A stretch of 6,951 bases of DNA from Planctomycetota bacterium (lineage in GTDB: Bacteria; Planctomycetota; Planctomycetia; Pirellulales; Lacipirellulaceae), in NCBI GenBank assembly GCA_022615465.1, contig JAKEGR010000045.1, forward strand, positions 1-6,951, given 5' to 3'. Made by a program: the position numbers and the translations under genes. The notes under the pieces are model-generated. The model saw nothing but the letters and a program-made list of their open reading frames with translations. It searched no databases and had not been told where the DNA came from. This document shows positions 1 to 5,389 of this stretch, one piece after another (position 1 is the first letter of the stretch; the number at the start of each line of letters is the position of its first letter).

Positions 1-498
1 CAGCAGCATCAGTTCAATTTCCTCCTGTGGCATGAAGAGGATGTCGCCCGCAGTCCCGATGTCGGCGACAAGCGTATTGCCGCCGTGAAACGGGCCATCG
101 ACCGCTACAACCAACAACGGAACGATTGGATCGAGAAGATCGACGAATTATTCATCCAATTGCTGGCCGACGAGGGAGTGGTGCCAGACGCCAAGGCACG
201 ACTCAATACGGAAACACCCGGCGCTGCAATCGATCGCCTGTCGATTATGGCCCTGCGAATCTATCATCTCGAAGAACAGCTCTTGCGAGACGATGCCGAT
301 CCGGTGCATCGCGAAAAAGTAGAGGAGCGACTCGATCGCTGTAGCCAGCAGCACACCGACCTTTCGGATTCGCTGGTCGAATTACTCGACGATATCTTTT
401 TTGGTCGCAAGCTGCTGAAGATGTATCGCCAAATGAAAATGTACAACGATCCGATGCTTAATCCCTACTTGTATCGCCAGCGGCGATTGGTCGGTTAG
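1..498 (+). CDS. DUF4254 family protein, 5'-truncated
   Basis: The reading frame is open from base 1, so the N-terminus lies outside the window; 165 residues are visible, ending at TAG 496-498. Recognisable DUF4254 features are the aromatic/acidic motif LWHEED (visible residues 9-14), a helical stretch around KRAIDRYNQQRND, and the conserved core LNTETPGAAIDRLSIM, continuing into ALRIYHLEEQ (about residues 68-93). The C-terminus is helical and rich in charged residues, ending in an Arg/Tyr-rich segment. No signal peptide or membrane segment is visible, so a cytoplasmic location is likely. The biochemical function of DUF4254 is not established as far as I know; members are often found beside glycosyltransferases in envelope-polysaccharide loci, and a GT4 gene follows here on the same strand after a 97-nt gap. 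A GTG at 85 could be read as an internal start, but family motifs lie upstream of it, so the real start is outside the window. The family call is fairly sure; the role is inferred from context only. Confidence 0.85.
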   Translation, partial: QQHQFNFLLWHEEDVARSPDVGDKRIAAVKRAIDRYNQQRNDWIEKIDELFIQLLADEGVVPDAKARLNTETPGAAIDRLSIMALRIYHLEEQLLRDDADPVHREKVEERLDRCSQQHTDLSDSLVELLDDIFFGRKLLKMYRQMKMYNDPMLNPYLYRQRRLVG

Positions 499-527
499 AA
501 ACACGCGGAAATCATTGTCAACGGTTG

Positions 528-574
528 GTTCCGGCTGCCCGGCTGGGCAATTGGACAGGATTGCCGGCCGGAAC
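528..574. repeat. Inverted repeat in DUF4254-glycosyltransferase gap
   Basis: GTTCCGGC (528-535) pairs perfectly with GCCGGAAC (567-574). Nested inside is a second stem, TGCCC (536-540) with GGGCA (545-549) and a GGCT loop. It lies in the 97-nt gap just upstream of the glycosyltransferase ribosome binding site and has no T-tract. It could be a transcript stem, a processing site or a decayed repeat; nothing in the window decides between these. Confidence 0.4.
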
Positions 575-582
575 GCCGCAGC

Positions 583-588
583 AAGGAG
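583..588 (+). promoter_or_regulatory. Ribosome binding site setting the glycosyltransferase start
   Basis: AAGGAG sits 7 nt upstream of the ATG at 596. This favours 596 over an upstream in-frame TTG at 515, which would add 27 residues (rich in Gly, Ala and Arg) unlike a GT4 N-terminus. From 596 the protein enters the first Rossmann strand (RVLHVITPS) within 8 residues, as expected for the family. Confidence 0.75.
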
Positions 589-595
589 CAGCATC

Positions 596-1807
596 ATGGA
601 GCTTCCACATCAACGCCGCGTCCTGCACGTGATTACCCCGTCGCGAATGGCCGGGGCGGAGACGTTTCTCGCGCGGCTCCTACGCCGAACGAGCGGCGAT
701 CAGGCCGTACATCACTGCGTTTCTAGCCGCAGCCGTGCCAATGACGAAATGCGCCTCGCCGGCATGCAGTTCGATCCACTCGGCATCGGCGGCAAGGCCA
801 ATCCGCTGGCCCTCCACCGTTTGCGTGATGCGGCACGAAGTTTTGGGGCCGATCTACTCCATTCCCACCTGTCAACCGCCAGTTGGTGGTGCGGGTGGCT
901 CGAGCAGATCGGCGGGCCGCCCTCCCTGGGTCATGTCCATGGCTTCACATCGGCCATCTGGCACCGCCGCCAAACGCATCTCATCGCCTGTTCGAATGCC
1001 GTCAAGCAGGACTTGATTGATAAGGGGGTTCCGGCCGAACACGTCACGGTGATGCATTACCCGGTCGATCCCATCGACCAGCAGCCAACTCGCACGCCTG
1101 CAGCCGTACGGGCTGAAGCCGGTGCCGAGGCGGATACCCCGGTGATCGGCACATTTGCCCACCTATCCGTCAAAAAGGGCTATCGCGAACTGGTACGAGC
1201 GGCCCAGATCGTGCTGTGCGAGGTGCCCAAGGCCCAGTTCTGGTGTTTTGGCGAAGGGCCGCTGCGCAAGGAACTTGAACAAACCGCCGAAGCCGCCGGC
1301 ATCGCCGACCGCTTCAAGCTGTTTGGTTTCCGCCGCGACGTGGCGGATTGGATGCGGGCCATCGATGTGATGTGTCTGCCCTCGCATCGCGAGCCGTTTG
1401 GTCTGGTGTACGTCGAGGCCGCCCTTGCTGAAAAACCTGCGATCGCCTGCAACGCCGGCGGCGCGCCCGAGATTATCCAACACGGCAACACCGGTCTGCT
1501 CGTGCCGCCGCCATGGGGTCGGGATTCTTTTGCGACTGGTTCCGCGAATACTCGGCAGACGTCTCCAGTCGCAAAGGACTCCCGACCCCTTTCGCCGTCG
1601 TCAGAGAACGCCACTCTCCTGGCCGAGGCCATCCTGCAACTTCTCGACAACCCCATCCGATCTGTCGCGATGGGCCGTTGCGGCAGGCAGCTTGTGCTCG
1701 AACGATTCAGTTGGCCCCAGTACCTCAAGCGGCTGAGCGGGCTTTACGACCGCATTTTGGGTGGCCAGCCAGGGCGTATTGAGCCTACCAGCCGTCAGGC
1801 GGCATGA
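596..1807 (+). CDS. GT4 family glycosyltransferase with in-frame insertion
   Basis: This 403-residue protein is a GT-B fold, retaining glycosyltransferase of family 4, expected to move a sugar from a nucleotide-sugar onto an envelope glycan or lipid acceptor in the cytoplasm. The N-terminal Rossmann half starts with RVLHVITPS and the acceptor-side loop MAGAE (18-22); DLLHSHLS and LGHVHGF follow. The C-terminal half begins around VIGTFAHLSVKKGY (about 183-196), then FGEGPLRKEL, and the EX7E donor-site motif EPFGLVYVE with E266 and E274. NAGGAPEII and GLLVPP follow. Between VPP (303-305) and the usual helix TLLAEAILQLL lies an extra segment of about 29 residues (roughly 306-335), encoded by a palindromic repeat (1515-1589) and unlike normal family members. 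No transmembrane segment is seen. The DUF4254 gene upstream suggests a shared polysaccharide pathway. Donor and acceptor cannot be told from sequence. The family assignment is firm; activity of the interrupted protein is likely but unproven, because the catalytic motifs are intact and the frame is kept. Confidence 0.92.
   Translation: MELPHQRRVLHVITPSRMAGAETFLARLLRRTSGDQAVHHCVSSRSRANDEMRLAGMQFDPLGIGGKANPLALHRLRDAARSFGADLLHSHLSTASWWCGWLEQIGGPPSLGHVHGFTSAIWHRRQTHLIACSNAVKQDLIDKGVPAEHVTVMHYPVDPIDQQPTRTPAAVRAEAGAEADTPVIGTFAHLSVKKGYRELVRAAQIVLCEVPKAQFWCFGEGPLRKELEQTAEAAGIADRFKLFGFRRDVADWMRAIDVMCLPSHREPFGLVYVEAALAEKPAIACNAGGAPEIIQHGNTGLLVPPPWGRDSFATGSANTRQTSPVAKDSRPLSPSSENATLLAEAILQLLDNPIRSVAMGRCGRQLVLERFSWPQYLKRLSGLYDRILGGQPGRIEPTSRQAA
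1515..1589. mobile_element. Palindromic element inserted in frame in the glycosyltransferase gene
   Basis: Left arm 1515-1539 (begins GGGGTCGGGA, ends GCGACTGG) pairs with right arm 1565-1589 (begins CCAGTCGC, ends TCCCGACCCC) at 23 of 25 positions; one mismatch is a T/G pair (1528/1576), the other T/C (1525/1579). The 25-nt centre contains the palindrome AGACGTCT (1557-1564). The arms plus centre are exactly 75 nt. CGCCGCC (1506-1512) and CGCCGTC (1593-1599) flank it and may be an imperfect 7-bp target duplication. If so, the insert is 80 bp plus 7 bp, or 29 codons, and its removal gives a normal GT4 run, LLVPPSSENATLLAEAI. There is no transposase gene, so it would be non-autonomous, similar in style to REP/RAYT palindromes or to Rickettsia palindromic elements. 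The palindrome is directly visible; the mobile origin is inferred. Confidence 0.65.
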
Positions 1808-1815
1808 CCAACCAA

Positions 1816-1830
1816 GGGGGATCTTCCCCC
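1816..1830 (+). terminator. Hairpin after glycosyltransferase, possible terminator
   Basis: GGGGGA (1816-1821) pairs with TCCCCC (1825-1830) around a 3-nt loop, starting 9 nt after the stop codon. No T-tract follows, so it is at best a weak or Rho-assisted terminator. The rest of the 170-nt gap to serS (1831-1977) shows no gene. GGATAATCC (1952-1960) resembles a -10 box but lacks a partner -35 and is only about 20 nt from the serS start. Confidence 0.35.
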
Positions 1831-1977
1831 GCCTTCGCCCCCGATCCGCCCTTGCAGCGGCCGCAAACCCGGAAATAATAAGGGCCAGCCAAGTGGGGCG
1901 GCCGTGCAGGATCACGTGGTTGCCGTACTGAATGGCTGATTTCACCCGGACGGATAATCCACTAAGCCTGCGATTCC

Positions 1978-3261
1978 ATGCTCGACAAGCGATTCATTCT
2001 CGACAACCCCGACCTCGTTCAGGAAAACTGCAATCACCGCGGTATCAAAGTCGACGTTGCTCGTTTTGTCCAACTCGAACTTGATCGCCGCCAGTTGCAG
2101 CTCGACGTTGAGGACCTCTCTCGGCAAGCCAACGTGGTCAGCAAGTCGATCGCTCAGGCCAAAGATGAGGCCGGACGCGAGGCCCGCAAAGTGGAAGGTC
2201 GCAATCTGCGAGACCTGAAGGAACAAAAACAGGTCGAAATGGAGCGATTGGCTGCCGAGGCCAACGTAATCCATCATTCCATGCCCAATCTTTCTCATCC
2301 CGAGGCGCCGGTTGGCGGCGAGGATGCGAGCAAAGAGTTGCGCCATGGTGAGATTGATATTCGGCCGTTCCCGTTCCCGGTGCTCGATCATGTTGACTTG
2401 GCCGAGCAGCACAGCCTCATCGACTTCGAAGGCGGGGCTCGCATCGCCGGCCACGGTTTCTATTTCCTCAAGAACGAAGCGGCGCTGCTGGAACTCGCGA
2501 TCCAGCAATTTGCTGTCGAATTGCTCATCCGCGAAGGCTTCACGCCGATGATCACTCCCGACTTGGCCCGCGGCGATATCTTGAAGGGCACCGGCTATAT
2601 TCCCCGTGGCCCGGAAACGCAAATCTACAGCATCGAGAGCAGCGACCTGAATCTGGTGGCCACGGCCGAAATTACGCTTGGCGGCCTGTACGCAGGCCAG
2701 GTCATCGACGCCGACGAGTTGCCGATTCGTCTCTGCGGCATCAGCCATTGCTTCCGCACCGAGGCAGGTGCCGCCGGCCGGGCCTCACGCGGCCTCTACC
2801 GAGTCCACCAATTCACCAAGATCGAGATGTTCGCCTTTACTCTGCCCGAACAAAGCGAAGATATGCTGAACTACTTCCGCGAACTGGAATGCGAACTCTT
2901 CGATCGCATGGGCATCCCTTACCGCGTTCTTGACATCGCGACGGGCGATCTGGGTGGCCCGGCCTACCGCAAGTTCGATCTCGAAGCCTGGATGCCGGGC
3001 CGGGGCACGGGCGGCGAATACGGCGAAGTGACCAGCGCCTCGAATTGCACCGACTACCAGTCCCGCCGGCTCGACATCCGCTACAAAGTTAAAGGCGAGA
3101 AAGGGACGCACCTCGTCCACACGCTCAACGGCACGGCCATCGCCGTGAGCCGCGCACTGATTGCCATTCTCGAGAATTGCCAGCAGGCGGACGGCTCGAT
3201 CCTCGTCCCCGAGGTCCTCCGTCGCTGGGTCGGCAAGGATCGCATCGGCGGAAACGGGTGA
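1978..3261 (+). CDS. serS: Seryl-tRNA synthetase
   Basis: This 427-residue class II aminoacyl-tRNA synthetase joins serine to tRNA-Ser (and to tRNA-Sec where present) in the cytoplasm, using ATP. Length is normal for bacterial SerRS. Residues 1-about 110 start with the family-typical MLDKRFILDNPDLVQEN and form the long antiparallel coiled-coil arm that grips the tRNA variable arm, rich in Lys, Glu, Arg and Gln. The catalytic core carries the serine-binding TAE triplet (229-231), motif 2 starting FRTEAGAAGRASRG (259 onward) and RVHQFTKIEMF, EYGEVTSASNCTDYQSRR, and motif 3 NGTAIAVSRALIAILEN with N384 and R392. Start at ATG 1978: the SerRS N-terminus begins immediately. No good Shine-Dalgarno is visible upstream, which is common in planctomycetes. 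It is transcribed toward the PEP-CTERM gene, with convergent ends. No T-box-like leader is evident. The identification is secure. Confidence 0.98.
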   Translation: MLDKRFILDNPDLVQENCNHRGIKVDVARFVQLELDRRQLQLDVEDLSRQANVVSKSIAQAKDEAGREARKVEGRNLRDLKEQKQVEMERLAAEANVIHHSMPNLSHPEAPVGGEDASKELRHGEIDIRPFPFPVLDHVDLAEQHSLIDFEGGARIAGHGFYFLKNEAALLELAIQQFAVELLIREGFTPMITPDLARGDILKGTGYIPRGPETQIYSIESSDLNLVATAEITLGGLYAGQVIDADELPIRLCGISHCFRTEAGAAGRASRGLYRVHQFTKIEMFAFTLPEQSEDMLNYFRELECELFDRMGIPYRVLDIATGDLGGPAYRKFDLEAWMPGRGTGGEYGEVTSASNCTDYQSRRLDIRYKVKGEKGTHLVHTLNGTAIAVSRALIAILENCQQADGSILVPEVLRRWVGKDRIGGNG

Positions 3262-3339
3262 TCAACCGTCGTAATCGCCCCTTACCTTGCCATCGTGGCG
3301 GAACTGCACTTCCACCTCCGTGTCAAACAGCAACGGCGT
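3262..3339 (-). pseudogene. Possible relict C-terminus of a lost gene
   Basis: On the - strand a frame ending in TGA (3262-3264) reads TPLLFDTEVEVQFRHDGKVR followed by GDYDG. It looks protein-like, with alternating hydrophobic and charged residues and GC-rich third positions. Going upstream it runs into a GC hairpin repeat at 3347-3374 and reaches an in-frame stop at about 3412, with no ATG. Its stop codon overlaps the last base of the serS stop region, a typical tight convergent arrangement. I read it as the tail of a former gene displaced by the hairpin element, but a 25-codon open stretch can arise by chance. I do not recognise the family. Confidence 0.25.
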
Positions 3340-3346
3340 CCTCCCC

Positions 3347-3374
3347 CCCTGGCTCTGCACTGGCGGAGCCAGGG
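3347..3374. repeat. Strong GC hairpin between convergent genes
   Basis: CCCTGGCTCTGC (3347-3358) pairs with GCGGAGCCAGGG (3363-3374) at 11 of 12 positions (the exception is T/G) around a 4-nt ACTG loop. It lies between the ends of serS and the PEP-CTERM gene, so it could help stop transcription from both sides. No T-tract follows on either strand; the left flank is a run of C. A REP-like dispersed repeat is an equally good reading. Confidence 0.6.
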
Positions 3375-3422
3375 CCCATCCGACGTTTAAGCGAAGAACG
3401 CCCTGCTCACATTACCGTCAAA

Positions 3423-4196
3423 TCAGCGGCAACGTCGCCAAGCCAGCAACGCCATCCCGACCGCCAGGAGTGCCAAACTCGACGGCTCAGGGACGATCTC
3501 TTCTTTGAAGATGGTGACGCCGTCGCCTGGTGTCAGCGCAGTACCGAAGAGGAACGCGGTCACACTGATCGGTGTGGTCGCTTCGAGCCCAGGAACACTT
3601 AGCTCAAAAACGGCCATTTCAGCAGCAAACGGGTTGTGACCCGGGTTGCCCTTGATTGAGCCATTGGCGTCGCTGTAATCGGGACCGACTCCGCTGGGCG
3701 GGCCGAGAATGCCATCTTTCGCATCCGGATGAAAGCTAAGCTGATGAACATCGCCAACGGGATAAGGCAGATCGACATCCAGCCCCCAACTCAAATCCAC
3801 CGGGCCAGCCGTGTCGGTGTACGAACCATCGTCTGCAACGTCACGTTGGACGCCAGTATCAGACAGCAGCAGCGTTGGCGACAAACCGCCAACACTGAAG
3901 GTGATCCCGGTGAACAACTCGGCCGCATCGTAAGTGATGGGCGTAGTATTCGTGAGCTTCACGGTAAGCTTGTCATTGAGAGCGTCCCGGGTGAACTCGG
4001 CCGTCCCAGAGATGGCGTGAGGGTCGGCATTCGTGCCGGAAAAGCTAAAAACTGGCCCCGCCAACACGGCAGACGCCCAGCAGAAAACGCAGGCAATCAT
4101 TAACGCAACAACAAGAATCCGACGACGCAGCGCGCCGGAGCGGAACGAACTATCCGGCGTGCAACGCACCGGACACTTCCCATTGAACTCGATCAT
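3423..4196 (-). CDS. PEP-CTERM exosortase-sorted surface protein
   Basis: This 257-residue secreted protein has a long basic n-region (RSGALRRR), a hydrophobic core ILVVALMIACVFCW (from about residue 27) and a likely cleavage site AVLA|GP after residue 46. The mature part is beta-rich: FSFSGTNADPHAISGTAEF, then KLTVKLTNTT, a Gly/Asp/Pro-rich middle, and TPISVTAFLFGTAL. This pattern is typical of planctomycete exosortase-dependent surface proteins of unknown role. The C-terminus is a textbook PEP-CTERM signal: VPEPSS (235-240), hydrophobic LALLAVGMALLAW, then RRCR. Exosortase is expected to cut near PEP and place the protein in the envelope or extracellular matrix. The start at 4196 is chosen because GGGAGGTG lies just upstream; a longer frame to 4292 would run through the upstream hairpin and precede that site. 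Two structured repeats and a possible promoter lie upstream. No exosortase gene is in the window. The sorting class is firm; the molecular function is unknown. Confidence 0.9.
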   Translation of the reverse strand: MIEFNGKCPVRCTPDSSFRSGALRRRILVVALMIACVFCWASAVLAGPVFSFSGTNADPHAISGTAEFTRDALNDKLTVKLTNTTPITYDAAELFTGITFSVGGLSPTLLLSDTGVQRDVADDGSYTDTAGPVDLSWGLDVDLPYPVGDVHQLSFHPDAKDGILGPPSGVGPDYSDANGSIKGNPGHNPFAAEMAVFELSVPGLEATTPISVTAFLFGTALTPGDGVTIFKEEIVPEPSSLALLAVGMALLAWRRCR

Positions 4197-4200
4197 TGGA

Positions 4201-4208
4201 CACCTCCC
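4201..4208 (-). promoter_or_regulatory. Ribosome binding site of the PEP-CTERM gene
   Basis: Read on the - strand, GGGAGGTG precedes the ATG at 4196; the GGAGG core is 6 nt from the start. It is the strongest Shine-Dalgarno in the window and fixes the start at 4196 rather than 4292. Confidence 0.8.
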
Positions 4209-4224
4209 GTAAGAAATGGTTTCA

Positions 4225-4325
4225 ATCCAACAAAAAACGGCGGTCGGATTTGCCCGCGCGGTCCGCTTCCGGAGCCATGCGAAAAAATCCAAACGCCGTT
4301 AGGTGCTGGTATTAGCGTTTCCTCA
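4225..4325 (-). ncRNA. Structured leader unit A (gene-proximal)
   Basis: On the - strand the unit begins GAGGAAACGCTAAT (4324 down to 4311), folds into an imperfect hairpin at 4300-4236, and ends CGTTTTTTGTTGGAT (4239 down to 4225). Outer stem AACGGCG (4236-4242 on +) pairs with CGCCGTT (4294-4300). After a symmetric 3-nt internal loop, GGATTT (4246-4251) pairs with AAATCC (4285-4290). A small inner hairpin TCCG/CGGA (4262-4265, 4270-4273) closes the centre. A GC stem followed by T6 resembles an intrinsic terminator about 30 nt before the PEP-CTERM start codon. It may be an attenuator or riboswitch expression platform. I recognise no known RNA class. Confidence 0.5.
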
Positions 4326-4357
4326 AAATCAGTTCGCCATCCACCACTGAGTTGCCC

Positions 4358-4461
4358 ATCCAACAAAAAAACGACAACTGAAACCTTTTCGGACGCCGAC
4401 CCACTGCAGGTCAGCGCGGAAAGATTTCAATTGTCGTTTTTGCCGGATTAGCGTTCCCTCA
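4358..4461 (-). ncRNA. Structured leader unit B (gene-distal)
   Basis: This repeats the plan of unit A. On the - strand: GAGGGAACGCTAAT (4460 down to 4447), a long hairpin, then CGTTTTTTTGTTGGAT ending at 4358. On the + strand 4367-4383 pairs with 4425-4441 at 16 of 17 positions (arms begin AAAAACGACAA and TTTCAATTG). The stem continues to 4391/4417 with one C/A mismatch and one T/G pair, and an inner stem GACC (4398-4401) pairs with GGTC (4409-4412). The end motifs match unit A closely, but the hairpin interior is quite different in sequence while keeping the same shape. Confidence 0.5.
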
Positions 4462-4548
4462 GTGACGAAGGCAACTGTTTCAGTTCAGTCGATTAGATCC
4501 AACCTCAAGCAACACACACGTAAGGCCCCATGACGGTTCAGCACATGT

Positions 4549-4578
4549 ATTCTGTTCATACCAGCAATCGCTTGTCAA
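4549..4578 (-). promoter_or_regulatory. Possible sigma-70-type promoter for the PEP-CTERM gene
   Basis: On the - strand a perfect TTGACA (4578-4573) is followed after 18 nt by CAGAAT (4554-4549), which matches TATAAT at 4 of 6 positions. Transcription would start near 4542, giving a leader of about 345 nt that includes both structured units. The -10 is weak, so the call is tentative. Confidence 0.35.
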
Positions 4579-4585
4579 TCTTTTG

Positions 4586-4600
4586 GGAAAGATTCTTTCC
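4586..4600. promoter_or_regulatory. Operator-like palindrome beside the -35
   Basis: GGAAAG (4586-4591) and CTTTCC (4595-4600) form a perfect 6-bp dyad around ATT. It lies 8 nt upstream of the putative - strand TTGACA, a usual place for an activator or repressor site. No cognate regulator is encoded in the window. Confidence 0.3.
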
Positions 4601-4722
4601 TGAAGTAGTCACGAACAGCCACCGGCTCAATTCCAGGGAGTGGAAAGCGTTTTCACGGCTGGTGATCCGTCGCGATTGAATTGACGGGTACCACGGACAC
4701 CCGGTGTGATGGTATGTGGCGA

Positions 4723-4953
4723 TCACTTCCAGTTCACCTTCAATCGATTGTCGATCATCTCGACGCCATCGATCCGTCGGATCCCTTCCTGGGCCATTTG
4801 TTTCTCAAAGAACGAATGCACGTTGCCTTTCAAGACAACTCGCCCCTCCTCGCTTGCTTCGATGTGAACTTGGCGATCAGGCACATGGGGGTTGGCCAGC
4901 ATCGCATCGTGAATGCGTTTGAACAGCGGTGCGGAAACGATCGCAGTGCTCAT
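4723..4953 (-). CDS. Small single BON-domain protein
   Basis: This 76-residue protein is almost entirely one BON domain. Residues 1-30 supply the first helix (LFKRIHDAMLANPHV), followed by strand-turn-strand VHIEASEEGRVVLKGNV with the family glycine in LKGNV, then the helix FFEKQMAQEGIRRIDGVEMI and the last strand NRLKVNW. BON domains are small alpha-beta modules thought to bind phospholipids or act as interaction units, seen in OsmY-like periplasmic proteins. No signal peptide is present here, so it is probably cytoplasmic. Start at 4953 is chosen over an in-frame ATG at 4971 because GAGGAAA lies 4-5 nt upstream of it with proper core spacing; the longer start would overlap this site. A TTGACA-bearing promoter candidate lies upstream, so it is probably transcribed alone. 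The domain call is good; the physiological role is unknown. Confidence 0.85.
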   Translation of the reverse strand: MSTAIVSAPLFKRIHDAMLANPHVPDRQVHIEASEEGRVVLKGNVHSFFEKQMAQEGIRRIDGVEMIDNRLKVNWK

Positions 4954-4957
4954 GATA

Positions 4958-4964
4958 TTTCCTC
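4958..4964 (-). promoter_or_regulatory. Ribosome binding site of the BON gene
   Basis: GAGGAAA on the - strand; the GAGGA core is 6 nt from the ATG at 4953. It decides between the two candidate ATGs at 4953 and 4971. Confidence 0.6.
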
Positions 4965-5035
4965 GATCCATCGTGACCTACGGCAAGAAAGTAAAAACCC
5001 GTGTTCCAAAATCAGAATCAACGTTGCTGGAAGCC

Positions 5036-5064
5036 AGTGTCACACAAAACACGTTATATGTCAA
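5036..5064 (-). promoter_or_regulatory. Possible promoter of the BON gene
   Basis: On the - strand a perfect TTGACA (5064-5059) is followed after 17 nt by GACACT (5041-5036), which matches the -10 consensus at only 3 of 6 positions. It lies in a locally AT-rich stretch (about 4980-5095). The leader would be about 75 nt. Confidence 0.3.
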
Positions 5065-5133
5065 TAAGATTTGCGAAAAAGATTTAATTGGATCCGTCTT
5101 GCCAGAACAGGTAGGCGGTGAGGCGGTAAGGTT

Positions 5134-5159
5134 TTGGCGGAAAAGGAGACGTCCGCCAA
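5134..5159. repeat. Perfect 8-bp inverted repeat
   Basis: TTGGCGGA (5134-5141) and TCCGCCAA (5152-5159) are exact inverted copies separated by 10 nt. The tandem AGGCGGT pair (5113-5119, 5121-5127) lies just before it. It could be a transcript hairpin or a piece of a dispersed repeat; no T-tract accompanies it. Confidence 0.5.
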
Positions 5160-5389
5160 CTCAGCCTCCAGACCGGGTGGGTTGTATGGGGAATGCCGTC
5201 TAGCGGGCACCCCGCCTTCCGGAAGAACTTACGGCCGGCCTTTGCTGCGAGCCGGCAGGCAGACTGTTTTCGCACGCGGCAGGCGACAGGCCCCAGAGGT
5301 CCGCTGACGTGGCCATGTTTCGTGGCAAGATTTCGCATGCCCGCGCGGAAGAGGGCGTCCCGGCCCAACCCATCATCATTGACGGACCA

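Larger units (their letters stand above)
4462..4722. other. Non-coding upstream region of the PEP-CTERM gene
   Basis: This 261-nt stretch has no convincing gene. It holds a third ATCCAAC motif (4497-4503, + strand) without the A-tract that follows the two in the leader units, a possible - strand promoter (4549-4578), a palindrome (4586-4600), and near the BON gene end a weak CGGGT/ACCCG stem (4685-4689 and 4699-4703) without a T-tract. An open frame at 4681-5067 on the + strand only mirrors the BON gene. Confidence 0.5.
4972..5389. other. Intergenic region between the BON gene and ftsK
   Basis: About 418 nt with no gene I can support. The part near the BON gene (to about 5095) is AT-rich and promoter-like; the part near ftsK is GC-rich. 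The GC-rich part contains several short dyads: TTGGCGGA/TCCGCCAA (5134-5141, 5152-5159), GCGGG/CCCGC (5203-5207, 5211-5215), CTTCCGGAAG (5216-5225) and paired GCCGGC (5234-5239, 5251-5256). None has a T-tract, so no clear ftsK terminator is seen. A TTG-initiated frame at 5084-5368 (-) has no recognisable domain and is not called. Confidence 0.5.

Noticed and set aside
515..595. Upstream TTG start for the glycosyltransferase
   Set aside because: It adds 27 residues not typical of GT4; AAGGAG is correctly placed for the ATG at 596.
1942..2748. 268-codon open frame on the - strand
   Set aside because: It lies wholly within serS on the opposite strand, and serS has all its family motifs; the antisense frame is a codon-bias artefact.
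4197..4292. Longer N-terminus for the PEP-CTERM protein
   Set aside because: It would translate through the unit A hairpin and put 32 extra residues before the signal peptide, whereas a strong GGGAGGTG supports the start at 4196.
4225..4304. Integron attC site: ATCCAAC (RYYYAAC) and GTTAGGT (GTTRRRY) at the ends of the unit A hairpin
   Set aside because: The second unit has no matching GTTRRRY box, the two boxes in unit A are poorly complementary to each other, and there is no integrase or cassette gene nearby.
4225..4503. CRISPR array
   Set aside because: Only two or three short motif copies with structured, unequal intervals of over 130 nt; no direct repeat of CRISPR length and no cas genes.
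5084..5368. 94-codon - strand frame starting with TTG
   Set aside because: No recognisable domain, no ribosome binding site, Arg/Pro-rich composition, and it covers several inverted repeats; more likely non-coding.
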